From NCBI GenBank assembly GCA_910587405.1, contig CAJUKS010000002.1, forward strand, positions 1-64,000: DNA of 64,000 nucleotides, read 5' to 3'. This DNA is from an uncultured Alphaproteobacteria bacterium. Lineage in GTDB: Bacteria; Pseudomonadota; Alphaproteobacteria; RF32; CAG-239. Shown piece after piece: positions 1 through 8,084 of this stretch. Within the stretch, counting starts at the first letter, position 1. Each line of letters opens with the position of its first letter. The notes beneath the pieces were generated by a model that saw only the letters and a program-made list of their open reading frames with translations, made no database searches and was not told the DNA's origin. A program made the translations under genes and the position numbers.

Positions 1-210
1 CAGCTTAGTACTGCCCGCATATCCTCTAGCTTCCTATTTACTACTTTCTTATAACTACCCTCTTAAGGCCGCCCGACATCGTTACGTTATCGTCTCAACG
101 TCGGTGAGTGGGTTTATAGAAAATTATTCGTCATCTGTCAACACAAAAAATGCGTTTTTTTCGTTTTTTTTCGATCTTTTTCATAACCCGTTGAATAAAA
201 GGAGATTTTT
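1..210. other. Spacer with no recognised gene
   Basis: I see no open frame or RNA gene that I can support here. The stretch from about 140 to 185 is rich in T runs, and an AAAAGGAG ribosome-binding sequence sits at its right end, just before the small ORF at 211. The window may begin inside an intergenic region whose left gene is outside. Confidence 0.4.
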
Positions 211-354
211 ATGAGACCGTTTTTACGGCTCCGGCCGAGCTTCCGTGACGGAAGATGCCCGCGCCTGTTCAGCGCATATATATATCATATAGTAAATCAC
301 CAGCGAACACAATACAAAAAACGGCTAGGTTTGGCGCGAATCCCTCAACATTAG
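211..354 (+). CDS. Possible 47-aa Arg-rich peptide with a very strong ribosome-binding site
   Basis: This is an ATG-to-TAG frame of 47 codons. An AAAAGGAG sequence lies six bases before the ATG, stronger than the sites of most real genes in the window. The predicted peptide is basic and Arg-rich, with no signal peptide or known motif. Its DNA contains a small hairpin (CTTCCGTGACGGAAG). It could be a leader peptide for the gene at 418, a remnant gene, or chance. I do not recognise it. Confidence 0.25.
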   Translation: MRPFLRLRPSFRDGRCPRLFSAYIYHIVNHQRTQYKKRLGLARIPQH

Positions 355-375
355 CTTTAATTTTCGGTTATATTC

Positions 376-384
376 TGTTATACT
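376..384 (+). promoter_or_regulatory. Possible extended -10 promoter element
   Basis: TGTTATACT lies about 35 bases before the hydrolase gene and matches an extended -10 element. No convincing -35 is visible. The same nine bases recur at 1321-1329 before the small membrane-protein gene, which supports a shared promoter type. Confidence 0.3.
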
Positions 385-417
385 GGTATGCAAATTAACT
401 GAAGAGATTGAATTGAC

Positions 418-1263
418 ATGGCTTTTACTTTCTTTACACTGGGCGGAAGACAGCTTTGGGAAGACGTTTTCTTCTCACAGAAATGGCGCATTCAAAGGAA
501 TTGCATCACCAAACGATACCGTTTGCTTGACAGCTGGGATATTCGGCGGGCTGCCGGCAGCTTTGAAGACTGTCGTCAGGCTTTCACCCGTTGCAGCAAG
601 ATTTTCCAACTTCCCCCTACCCGGGAAAAAGCCGTTGTTATGCTTCACGGCTTGGGCGGAAACAAAAATCAGTTTAATCAAATGGCTAAAATGGCAGAAT
701 CGATCACAGCCGTTCCGATTGCGGTCAATTATCCTTCCACACGCAAAGACATCGATGCCCATTTGCGACAAATTGACTTTTTGTTGAACAATCTGGAAGG
801 TATTAAAGAAATATCCTTTATCAGCGACGGAATCGGCGGTTTACTGGTCAGAAAGTTGCTCAGCGCCGATTCGCCGTGGCAAAAAAAGATAAAAATCAGT
901 CGAGTCATACAAATCAATCCGCCGAATCGGGGATATCGGTTATGGGAACGTCTGGCAGACAGCAAAATTGCCACGGCAATCCTCGGGCCGATGATAAAAC
1001 TCGGCGATTCGCACCGGGCGGCGAAATTTTCCCGCTTTCCCGAAAAAATCGAATTCGGCATCATCAACACCCACAATCGAATCGGCTCGTTAATCCGCCG
1101 CATACTTCCCAAATCATGGGAACAGCTTTTGCCGCAAATCGGCGATTCGTTTTTGCCGGGAGCAAAGGATATAACGGACATCAAAATTTGGCGGATCAAT
1201 TCGGCAGCAGATCAACATACGATTCGCTGCTGTAAAAATTTTCTGCGAAACGGAAAATTTTAA
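418..1263 (+). CDS. Alpha/beta-hydrolase-like protein with no nucleophile serine
   Basis: This 281-aa protein has the layout of lipase-type alpha/beta hydrolases. There is an oxyanion-type HGLGG loop near residue 78, a nucleophile-elbow segment near residues 134-141, and a C-terminal DQHT segment whose His267 sits where the catalytic histidine is expected. The elbow reads SDGIGG where active family members read GHSxGG, so the nucleophile serine is replaced by Gly138. It is therefore probably not a hydrolase, unless another serine serves. No signal peptide or membrane segment is seen. It lies directly upstream of the membrane-protein/VirB6 genes on the same strand but has its own promoter-like element. 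The fold assignment comes from recognised motifs; a role in the secretion locus is only inferred from position. Confidence 0.6.
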   Translation: MAFTFFTLGGRQLWEDVFFSQKWRIQRNCITKRYRLLDSWDIRRAAGSFEDCRQAFTRCSKIFQLPPTREKAVVMLHGLGGNKNQFNQMAKMAESITAVPIAVNYPSTRKDIDAHLRQIDFLLNNLEGIKEISFISDGIGGLLVRKLLSADSPWQKKIKISRVIQINPPNRGYRLWERLADSKIATAILGPMIKLGDSHRAAKFSRFPEKIEFGIINTHNRIGSLIRRILPKSWEQLLPQIGDSFLPGAKDITDIKIWRINSAADQHTIRCCKNFLRNGKF

Positions 1264-1320
1264 AAAAGTGCAGAGATACAAAAAAATAAAAAAACTGTAA
1301 CAATCTTTTGCATTTTTTTA

Positions 1321-1329
1321 TGTTATACT
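1321..1329 (+). promoter_or_regulatory. Possible extended -10 element before the VirB6 operon
   Basis: TGTTATACT is repeated here from position 376. It lies 25 bases before the small membrane-protein gene that opens the VirB6 series. No clear -35 is present. If used, it would start the four-gene VirB6 transcript. Confidence 0.35.
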
Positions 1330-1353
1330 TGCTAAAAATAGGAGTGGTATGTC

Positions 1354-1530
1354 ATGAAGGCATTGTTGATAAATCTGGGTGTTATACTGGCTTTCGCAGC
1401 CATGTATTACTTTGATTTTTGGCAACTTTTCACCTTTAAGCACGCCTTCCTTTACGCACTCGGACTGGTGATTATTATGTTACTGATCGGGCTTAAAATA
1501 TTTGGTAATCCCTTTGGGAAGAGGAAATGA
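1354..1530 (+). CDS. 58-aa two-helix membrane protein
   Basis: The frame runs from ATG at 1354 to TGA at 1528-1530, with AGGAG about 10 bases upstream. The protein is almost entirely two hydrophobic segments (about residues 3-20 and 30-50) joined by a short Phe-rich turn, and ends in a basic GKRK tail. Its stop codon overlaps the start of the first VirB6-like gene in an ATGA arrangement, which indicates translational coupling. It belongs to no family I know. A small accessory subunit of the inner-membrane VirB6 assembly is a reasonable guess from position. Confidence 0.7.
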   Translation: MKALLINLGVILAFAAMYYFDFWQLFTFKHAFLYALGLVIIMLLIGLKIFGNPFGKRK

Positions 1531-4202
1531 CAATGACTGAAAAATTAAAACCATACTTGATTTTTGGACTCCTTGCATGGGGATTATTTGCATTTTTACC
1601 GAATACGGCCCATGCGCAGGAATGGGTTGGTTATGTGGGCAGCAAAGTAGGCAATTCAGGGCCGCTTGGCGGTTCGTTGGGTGAGATCGGCGGCGCGCAA
1701 ATAATCCGAAAGGGCGGTCAGGAAGCCGTAGATAAAGCTGCCGAAATGGCCGGTTACAAATCCAAAAATATTAAAGCAGTCACGAACGAACACATTAAAG
1801 AGCAAGCCGGCAACATCAGTATTACAAAAGCCGCCGGCGCCCATGTCAGCGGGGCAGCCAATGCCGCTGCAGCCCGTTGGAAAGGATCAAGTAACGCGGT
1901 TACCGGGGCATGGAATGTCGTTACCGGCGGTATAGCGGACATCTTCCGCAGCCGGAGTAAGATTGCCGAATCGTTGGAAGACTACAGAACGGCAGACAAC
2001 GCCGACAACATTGACGCGGCCAATGCTGCCGCGGCAGAACTTGCAAAACAAAAAGATTCCGCAAAAGCAATTGCCAAAGCCGCTGCCGTTTACGAAACGG
2101 CAGACGGACAAAAAATTTATATGGATGTCAACATGAAATCCGTCGGCGGTTTGATGGACGGCTGCGTCCCGCTGCCCTTAAAGCTGGAACAGAGCAAAAA
2201 GTGTATTCTGTGCCCGCTGTTTGTCATTTTGTTCAATACCGCCCAGTCGATGAGCATCGTTTCCTATGCACAACTGGCCGAAGGGTTCAAAAATCTGATG
2301 CTGATCGGATTTGCCCTCTACATTGCATATGTCACGCTTAAACAAGTAAGCTCTTTTACCAAGCAGGACGGCCCGAAATTTGTTTCGGAATTGCTGGTAA
2401 TGAGTTTCAAGGTCTTGCTGGCCTATCTGATTTTGACTCATGTTTCCGAACTTTACCGGCTGGTGTTGGAACCGTTGTTGAATGCGGCAATGGAATTCGG
2501 CGGCGCCTTTTTGTTCCGCAGCGCCAGCAGCAATTCGGCATCTTCGTTCATGACCTGTGCGGCTTCAACCAACATGCCGGAAGGGGCGACCATCATAAAA
2601 GGCTTTTACAGCGAAGCCTTGTTTGCCAAAGTCAACTGCTTTGTCACTTCGGTACAGCAGGAACTGGCGGTCGCCACATCGATCGGCAGCTCGCTGATGT
2701 GCGTTTCGCGCAATGAAGCGGCTCACTGGTACGGTCTGTGGGATCTGACGATGTTCTCCAGCGGTTTGATCATTTGGGTCTTCAGCTGGCTGACCTGTCT
2801 GGCTTTCGGCTTCTATCTGATTGACGCCGTTATCCGACTCGGTGTCGTCGGCGGCTTGATGCCGTTCCTGATTGCCGCTTGGCCGTTTAAGCTGACTTCA
2901 GGTTATACCAAAAAAGGCTGGGATATGTTTATGAACACCTTTTTCACCTTTGTCTTCCTCGGCATTGTGGTCAGCGTTAACATTGAGCTGAGCTTACAGG
3001 CCGTAACCGGGGGCGAAGGGGGCTATGATGCCATTATGAAACTGGTTAACTCCAACGAAGTCAAACCGATTGTCGATATCATGAGCATCGGACTGATGGG
3101 ACTTCTGTTCTTGATCCTGTGCTGCATTTTCGGCTTCAAACTGACCTCGGAAGCGGTTTCGCTGGCAGCTCAGATGAGCGGCGGCAGCCCGGGCAACCTC
3201 GGTTCGACAATTGCTTCCGCCGGCGCCGGCGCAGCCAAGTGGGGCACAACCCGGACACTTAAAGGCGTTGGTGCTGTGGGCAAATCGGTCGGCGAAGCCA
3301 GCGGTGTCAATGAAAAAATCCGCAGCGGCAAAGAAGTTGTCAGCCGTAAATTTTACAACGGAGTCGGTGCCGTCGGCAAAAGCCTGGGCCTGAAAGGCAC
3401 CGGAGGCGACAGCGGTTCCGGCGGCAACGGCGGCGGTTCCGGCGGCAATGGCGGCAACGGCGGCGGCAATGCCGACGCTCAAAGCAGTCAACGGAGACCG
3501 GGACAGAACGGACAACAGCAGACCGACAACGAGAGAAGAAACGGCACACCGGCGGATATTCAAGGCGCTCCGGCTCAGGAAGAGCAGAACAGAACCGCTC
3601 AGGAAGGACAGGGAAGCGGCGGCGCAAGAACTCCGGTGGACGCCAACGCCGAACAAAACGTTCACAATGCAACTCCTGCCGGCGACAACGGTGATACCAA
3701 CGGCAGCGAGAGAAGCGGCGGTCAGTCTTATCAGGAAGAACAACACACCGACGCGGCAAGGTCTCAGAATACCGAACCGACCAACGATGGCGGTGCAGCC
3801 GCAGCCGGTGAGGCTTCGCCTGAGCTGAAAGCGCAAGCCGATCAATTGGTGGGCGACTCGAAGAGCAAACTCGGTGCAGCGGCAGAAGAAGCCGCAACCC
3901 GCGGACGCGGCGATCGCAAGCCGTCTGCGGCAGAAAACAGCTCACGCGGCAAAACCGAGGGCGGCAACAAGGCAGACGCTCAAAAAGCCCGTGCCGAAAT
4001 CGACACGCTGAGAAAAACAATCTCCGGTCTGCAAATTGAGATTGAAGAGCTCAAGAAGAAACTTAAAGACAAAGGAACGACAACCGGCTCGGCCGGAACG
4101 GTCGGACTCGATAACGAACAAATGAAGAAACTGGAAGAAGAGAAGAAAAAAGCGGAATCCAGGTTGAGCAGCCTGCTGGAAGTGCTGAAAAACCAGAAAT
4201 AA
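1527..4202 (+). CDS. VirB6/TrbL-like inner-membrane T4SS protein, paralogue 1
   Basis: This 891-aa polytopic protein begins with a Sec signal peptide ending AHAQ near residue 31. A periplasmic Ala-rich region follows, then helices at about residues 257-272, 290-305, 410-455, 471-491 and 518-540. Three features recur in all four neighbours: a Cys-containing segment before the first helix, a serine-rich SSF turn after it, and an [FY]xx[IV]D followed by a conserved R/K and a proline. These, with topology, place it in the VirB6/TrbL family, which forms the inner-membrane channel of T4SSs. Unusual for the family is a C-terminal extension of about 300 residues: Gly/Asn-rich (about 625-651), polar, then two coiled-coil stretches (about 824-850 and 864-891). 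It overlaps the preceding small gene by four bases. Confidence 0.75.
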   Translation: MTMTEKLKPYLIFGLLAWGLFAFLPNTAHAQEWVGYVGSKVGNSGPLGGSLGEIGGAQIIRKGGQEAVDKAAEMAGYKSKNIKAVTNEHIKEQAGNISITKAAGAHVSGAANAAAARWKGSSNAVTGAWNVVTGGIADIFRSRSKIAESLEDYRTADNADNIDAANAAAAELAKQKDSAKAIAKAAAVYETADGQKIYMDVNMKSVGGLMDGCVPLPLKLEQSKKCILCPLFVILFNTAQSMSIVSYAQLAEGFKNLMLIGFALYIAYVTLKQVSSFTKQDGPKFVSELLVMSFKVLLAYLILTHVSELYRLVLEPLLNAAMEFGGAFLFRSASSNSASSFMTCAASTNMPEGATIIKGFYSEALFAKVNCFVTSVQQELAVATSIGSSLMCVSRNEAAHWYGLWDLTMFSSGLIIWVFSWLTCLAFGFYLIDAVIRLGVVGGLMPFLIAAWPFKLTSGYTKKGWDMFMNTFFTFVFLGIVVSVNIELSLQAVTGGEGGYDAIMKLVNSNEVKPIVDIMSIGLMGLLFLILCCIFGFKLTSEAVSLAAQMSGGSPGNLGSTIASAGAGAAKWGTTRTLKGVGAVGKSVGEASGVNEKIRSGKEVVSRKFYNGVGAVGKSLGLKGTGGDSGSGGNGGGSGGNGGNGGGNADAQSSQRRPGQNGQQQTDNERRNGTPADIQGAPAQEEQNRTAQEGQGSGGARTPVDANAEQNVHNATPAGDNGDTNGSERSGGQSYQEEQHTDAARSQNTEPTNDGGAAAAGEASPELKAQADQLVGDSKSKLGAAAEEAATRGRGDRKPSAAENSSRGKTEGGNKADAQKARAEIDTLRKTISGLQIEIEELKKKLKDKGTTTGSAGTVGLDNEQMKKLEEEKKKAESRLSSLLEVLKNQK

Positions 4203-4217
4203 CAAAGGGGACTACCG

Positions 4218-5564
4218 ATGGTAAAGAACTTTAACATAGCAAAAATTTGGAAGTTGCTGATTATCATTCCGGCAGTGTTACTGTTATTTGCCTGTTCGGG
4301 AGTGGAAGGCGACAACTCCGCCGTCGACCAAACGCAGGACGGTCAGGAACTGGAAATCAGACACCGCGAATGTTGGCAGGCTTCGGTGGTCGGCGCCATT
4401 TATGACACCACCAGCCACATTACGATGGGAATGTACAGCCATATGACTCAGGGGGCCATGGCGTTGATGATGGTTGCCTTTGCGGTTTGGCTTGCGTTCA
4501 GAATTATGCGCCATGTCAGTTCCTTTACCGAAGAATCTCCGGCAGAAGTGTGGACCGAAGTGATGAAAAAGTTTTTCCTATGTTTCATCTGCGGAATGCT
4601 GGCCACTTCGACCACCGGTGTCATCTGGGTTTTGAACTCGCTGATTTTCCCGATCTACAACGCCTTTTTGGAACTCGGCAGCGAGATGCTGGGCTATTTT
4701 GCCAAGAACCCGGGCGGCGGCAGTGCCACCGCAACCGCCAACTACAGCATCGGCGCAATGGGATTGTACATACCTTTCGAAGGAACGGTTGAAGCTAAAT
4801 ACAACGCAGCCTGCACCGTCGCGCAAGTGGATGCGGCCACGCCGGAAAGCTTTCCGCTGGCCCCGAAACAAATGATGGAATGTATGATTTGCGCCGTCAA
4901 CGAGCGTTTGAATTTCGGATTTAAGCTCGGATGGGTTATCATTACCCAACCCGGCTTTATGGCTCTGATCTGCGGACTGATCATGCTGTGTTTGTTTACC
5001 TTTATCAAACTCGGATTTGTCTTTTATTTGGTTGACAGCGTCTTCCGTTTTGCGCTGATGGTTTTGATGATGCCGATTTTCATCATGGCCTATGCCTTTA
5101 AACCGACGCGAAAATGGACGACAACCGCTTTTGCGACCATCCTTAATTCGGCGGCGTTTATGATGTGTATTGCGATCGTTATTCTGATGGCAATGGCGGC
5201 AATTCAGCAAATTTTGGTCGACAACAAAGATTTGATTGAAGGCGACAAAACGTCGCTGACCGATTTCAGCAAACCGATGCTGATGCTTTTGCTGGTCGGA
5301 TTTTTGCTGGTCGGCGCAATGGATATTGCAAAATCGATTGCCGATTCGCTGGTCGGCGGCAAAGGCGATACCAACTTCCAGAAACGAATCGGTGCCGCAT
5401 TGTTCAAAACCGGCAAATGGGCGGTTATGGGTGCCGTTACCGGCGGTGCCGGACTGGCGTTGGCAAACTCGGCTAAACTGCGGGCATTGAACGGAAAATT
5501 CCAAGGCGTCAAATCGAAACTGGGCGCTTTGGCCGGCGATGACGATGATGAAGACGAAAGCTAG
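4218..5564 (+). CDS. VirB6/TrbL-like inner-membrane protein, paralogue 2, with possible lipobox
   Basis: This 448-aa protein is the shortest of the four VirB6 paralogues. Its N-terminus is a hydrophobic signal ending LLFAC at Cys26, a fair lipobox, so it may be lipid-anchored. Helix clusters follow, with the family turn HVSSFT and the FYLVDSVFR segment seen in the neighbours. The tail is short and ends in an acidic DDDDEDES stretch, unlike the long extensions of the other three. It starts 15 bases after paralogue 1 with an AAAGGGG ribosome-binding site, so it belongs to the same operon. The likely role is a subunit of the inner-membrane T4SS complex. Confidence 0.72.
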   Translation: MVKNFNIAKIWKLLIIIPAVLLLFACSGVEGDNSAVDQTQDGQELEIRHRECWQASVVGAIYDTTSHITMGMYSHMTQGAMALMMVAFAVWLAFRIMRHVSSFTEESPAEVWTEVMKKFFLCFICGMLATSTTGVIWVLNSLIFPIYNAFLELGSEMLGYFAKNPGGGSATATANYSIGAMGLYIPFEGTVEAKYNAACTVAQVDAATPESFPLAPKQMMECMICAVNERLNFGFKLGWVIITQPGFMALICGLIMLCLFTFIKLGFVFYLVDSVFRFALMVLMMPIFIMAYAFKPTRKWTTTAFATILNSAAFMMCIAIVILMAMAAIQQILVDNKDLIEGDKTSLTDFSKPMLMLLLVGFLLVGAMDIAKSIADSLVGGKGDTNFQKRIGAALFKTGKWAVMGAVTGGAGLALANSAKLRALNGKFQGVKSKLGALAGDDDDEDES

Positions 5565-5579
5565 GGAAAGGATAAGAAA

Positions 5580-8075
5580 GTGACAAAGCGGACTAACATA
5601 TTCAACAAGCTGAAAGCAAATCTTACGGTGTTGCTGCTGGTTTGCTTTGCCGCGCTTGCGTATTCCGGCGTCGCATATGCCGAAAACGTCGACCTGCCCC
5701 CCAACAAAACTTACGGCATATCGCCCGTTCCGACCGGGAGTTCAAAAGTTATCCGTGAAAAGCCGGATAATTCGGCCGGCGGTTCCAATGCCTTTAACCG
5801 CGAATATCGGCATTTAAAACGTGCGGTCAACCGCACCCTCAACGGAAATCCGGATGCCCTCGGGAATTATGTTTCCAGTTTGGTGGGCGACGGTTTAAGC
5901 GCCGGTTTCGATTTGCTTGAAAACGGCCTTGACAAGATTGAAGATTCGTTGCCCGACGGGGTTATGAAAGATATTCTGGTCACTTACAACCCGCTTTATC
6001 AGGCGGGCAAGCTTGCCACCAAAGTGGTCGGAAAAATCGGCAAATTCATCACCCGGACAGTTTTCGGCGTTTCCAACCGCGAGTGCAACAAAGAAAGAAT
6101 GGACGCCATTTACAAATCAAGCTGTTACGCCTGCGATGTCGTCACGGCTCTGATCGGCAGTTTTATGAACGCCTGCACCTATTTATACGACGTCTCGAAA
6201 GAGGCCGGAACGAAGCTTTTGTGGCTCGGAGCAATTTTGTGGGTTGCTTTTTACATTTTGCAACAATTGTCGTCGCTCAAAAACCTGGAACCGACGGCAA
6301 TGGTCAACGACCTGCTGATTATGGCCTTTAAAGTGTTGGGCGCTTATCTGGTTATTCGTGCCGGGGTTGATTTCTTTATCAATTATGCCATTGTTCCGTT
6401 TATGAACTTTGGCGCACAATTCGGTATTGCATGGCTGGCCAGCGCTTCGGCCGCCAGCGGACTTAACCTTGCCGACATTCAGTTGGACAGCGTTTACCTG
6501 TTTGAGGACGGTCCGATTCCGGCCCACTTCCTCAATCAGTTGCAGCAATATATCGCCGCGGTTGATTATACGGTTTCGACCCACTTGGAAATCGGACACA
6601 TGATCACCTGCCACTCTACGCATGCCGGCGCTTTCGACTGGAAAATCGCGCGTATCCCGAATATATGGATTTGGCTCAGCGGCGCCTTCATTTGGTTCAG
6701 CGGTTTCATGATGACTTTGTCGGTCGCTTACTATCTGGTCGACATCTCGTTCAAACTGGGCTTTGCCATTATTGCGATGCCGATTACCGTAGGTTTGTGG
6801 CCGTTTAACATTACCAAAGGCAAACTGGCTTCGTGTTTCAGCATTGTTCTCAGATCGGCGGGTATCCTGCTCTTTCTGGGGATGACGGTCGCTGCCGGTT
6901 TGGCGCTTGTCAGCAATGCGCTTGACCTGGGATCCGAAGAGGCAATGAACGCCAGTATTGACACGCTTCTGACAAAAGAAATGGGCGGAACCGAAAAAAT
7001 GATGACGGCAATTGAAGACGGCGACTCCGAATATATCAACGAACAATTGTCGTTCTGGAGCTTTGGCTGGCTTGTTATCCTCTTTGCTTATATGTTCGCC
7101 ATCAAACTGATCGGTTCGACGATGAGCGATTATGTTGACAAGTTCTTCCCCGACAATATCTTCAAAGCGGCAAGCCCGATGCATATGGGGATGACCAAAG
7201 CCACCGACTTTGCCAAAAAACAAGCGATGAAACCGGTCAAATTTGCCGGCAAAGTGGCTAAACATCAGGCTTCCGTCGGTATGGACAAGATTGCCGGCAA
7301 AATGTTCGGCGGCGGAAAGAAAGAAGATGACAAGAGTCTGCTTGACAAGGCCGGAGAGATTAAGGACGGCGTTGACAAACTGAGCAACGGCGAGCTTAAC
7401 GGAGAAGGCAGCAAGAAGAAGAAACCGTCGTCGATGGAAAGCGCTAAGTCTATGACCGGTCTGGATGCCAACAAAGACAAAAAAGCGATGGAGGGTACCA
7501 ACAAAGGCAGCGGCACCGGCGCCGGCGACGCAATGCAGAAGAGCGGACAGGCGATGAAGGAAGGCGGTAAACAACTGCAGGCTGCCGCAGACAATATTGA
7601 CCAAAGCCTGGCCTCGGCCGACCAAAGCATCAAAGCGGCTAATCAGGGCATTACCGGAGCAGCGCATGCCGGTACGGTCGCAAGTTTCGGCATTGCGGCA
7701 CCGGTTACCGAAACCGCCGCTGCAGCCAGCAACACGGCAACCGCTGCATCCTCGGCCGCTCTGACTGCCGGACGTATGGCGGCCAAAGCAATGAAGACGC
7801 TGGGCAAGGTTATGGAAAAAACCGGTGCAACGCTCGAAAAAGCCGGTAAAGGCATGAAGAAAGTCGAAAAAGTGGCCGGCAAACTGAAAAAAGCAGGCCA
7901 GAAAATGGGCAAATTCGCCGACAAAATCGGTAAAACGGCCAATAAAGCTGCAGACGCGGTTGACAGTATACCGACCTCTGACCAACAGCAACAACAGCAG
8001 CAGGACTCGGACAACGACTTAATCGGCGGTGCCGCCGACAAAACTTTCGGTACGGGCAACAAAAAGAAGAAATAG
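5580..8075 (+). CDS. VirB6/TrbL-like inner-membrane protein, paralogue 3
   Basis: This 831-aa protein starts at GTG with AGGATAAG just upstream. A signal peptide ends AYAE near residue 35. The membrane core carries the family features QLSSLK, YYLVDISFK and a WPFN segment. The C-terminal third (after about residue 520) is hydrophilic, rich in Lys, Ala and Gly, and predicted helical. It ends with a run of glutamines and a basic tail, and would lie in the cytoplasm or periplasm depending on helix count. It sits between paralogues 2 and 4 with almost no spacing. VirB6-family membership is well supported by alignment to its neighbours; the function of the tail is unknown. Confidence 0.72.
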   Translation: MTKRTNIFNKLKANLTVLLLVCFAALAYSGVAYAENVDLPPNKTYGISPVPTGSSKVIREKPDNSAGGSNAFNREYRHLKRAVNRTLNGNPDALGNYVSSLVGDGLSAGFDLLENGLDKIEDSLPDGVMKDILVTYNPLYQAGKLATKVVGKIGKFITRTVFGVSNRECNKERMDAIYKSSCYACDVVTALIGSFMNACTYLYDVSKEAGTKLLWLGAILWVAFYILQQLSSLKNLEPTAMVNDLLIMAFKVLGAYLVIRAGVDFFINYAIVPFMNFGAQFGIAWLASASAASGLNLADIQLDSVYLFEDGPIPAHFLNQLQQYIAAVDYTVSTHLEIGHMITCHSTHAGAFDWKIARIPNIWIWLSGAFIWFSGFMMTLSVAYYLVDISFKLGFAIIAMPITVGLWPFNITKGKLASCFSIVLRSAGILLFLGMTVAAGLALVSNALDLGSEEAMNASIDTLLTKEMGGTEKMMTAIEDGDSEYINEQLSFWSFGWLVILFAYMFAIKLIGSTMSDYVDKFFPDNIFKAASPMHMGMTKATDFAKKQAMKPVKFAGKVAKHQASVGMDKIAGKMFGGGKKEDDKSLLDKAGEIKDGVDKLSNGELNGEGSKKKKPSSMESAKSMTGLDANKDKKAMEGTNKGSGTGAGDAMQKSGQAMKEGGKQLQAAADNIDQSLASADQSIKAANQGITGAAHAGTVASFGIAAPVTETAAAASNTATAASSAALTAGRMAAKAMKTLGKVMEKTGATLEKAGKGMKKVEKVAGKLKKAGQKMGKFADKIGKTANKAADAVDSIPTSDQQQQQQQDSDNDLIGGAADKTFGTGNKKKK

Positions 8076-8084
8076 GTGGAAGCA

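Noticed and set aside
2994..3845. Long minus-strand frame opposite the VirB6 paralogue 1 gene
   Set aside because: It is a shadow of a well-supported gene, its product has no family features, and it lacks a ribosome-binding site.
6183..7994. 603-codon minus-strand frame opposite VirB6 paralogue 3
   Set aside because: The reverse strand of a biased codon pattern gives long open frames; the plus-strand gene has signal, helices and family motifs, this one has none.
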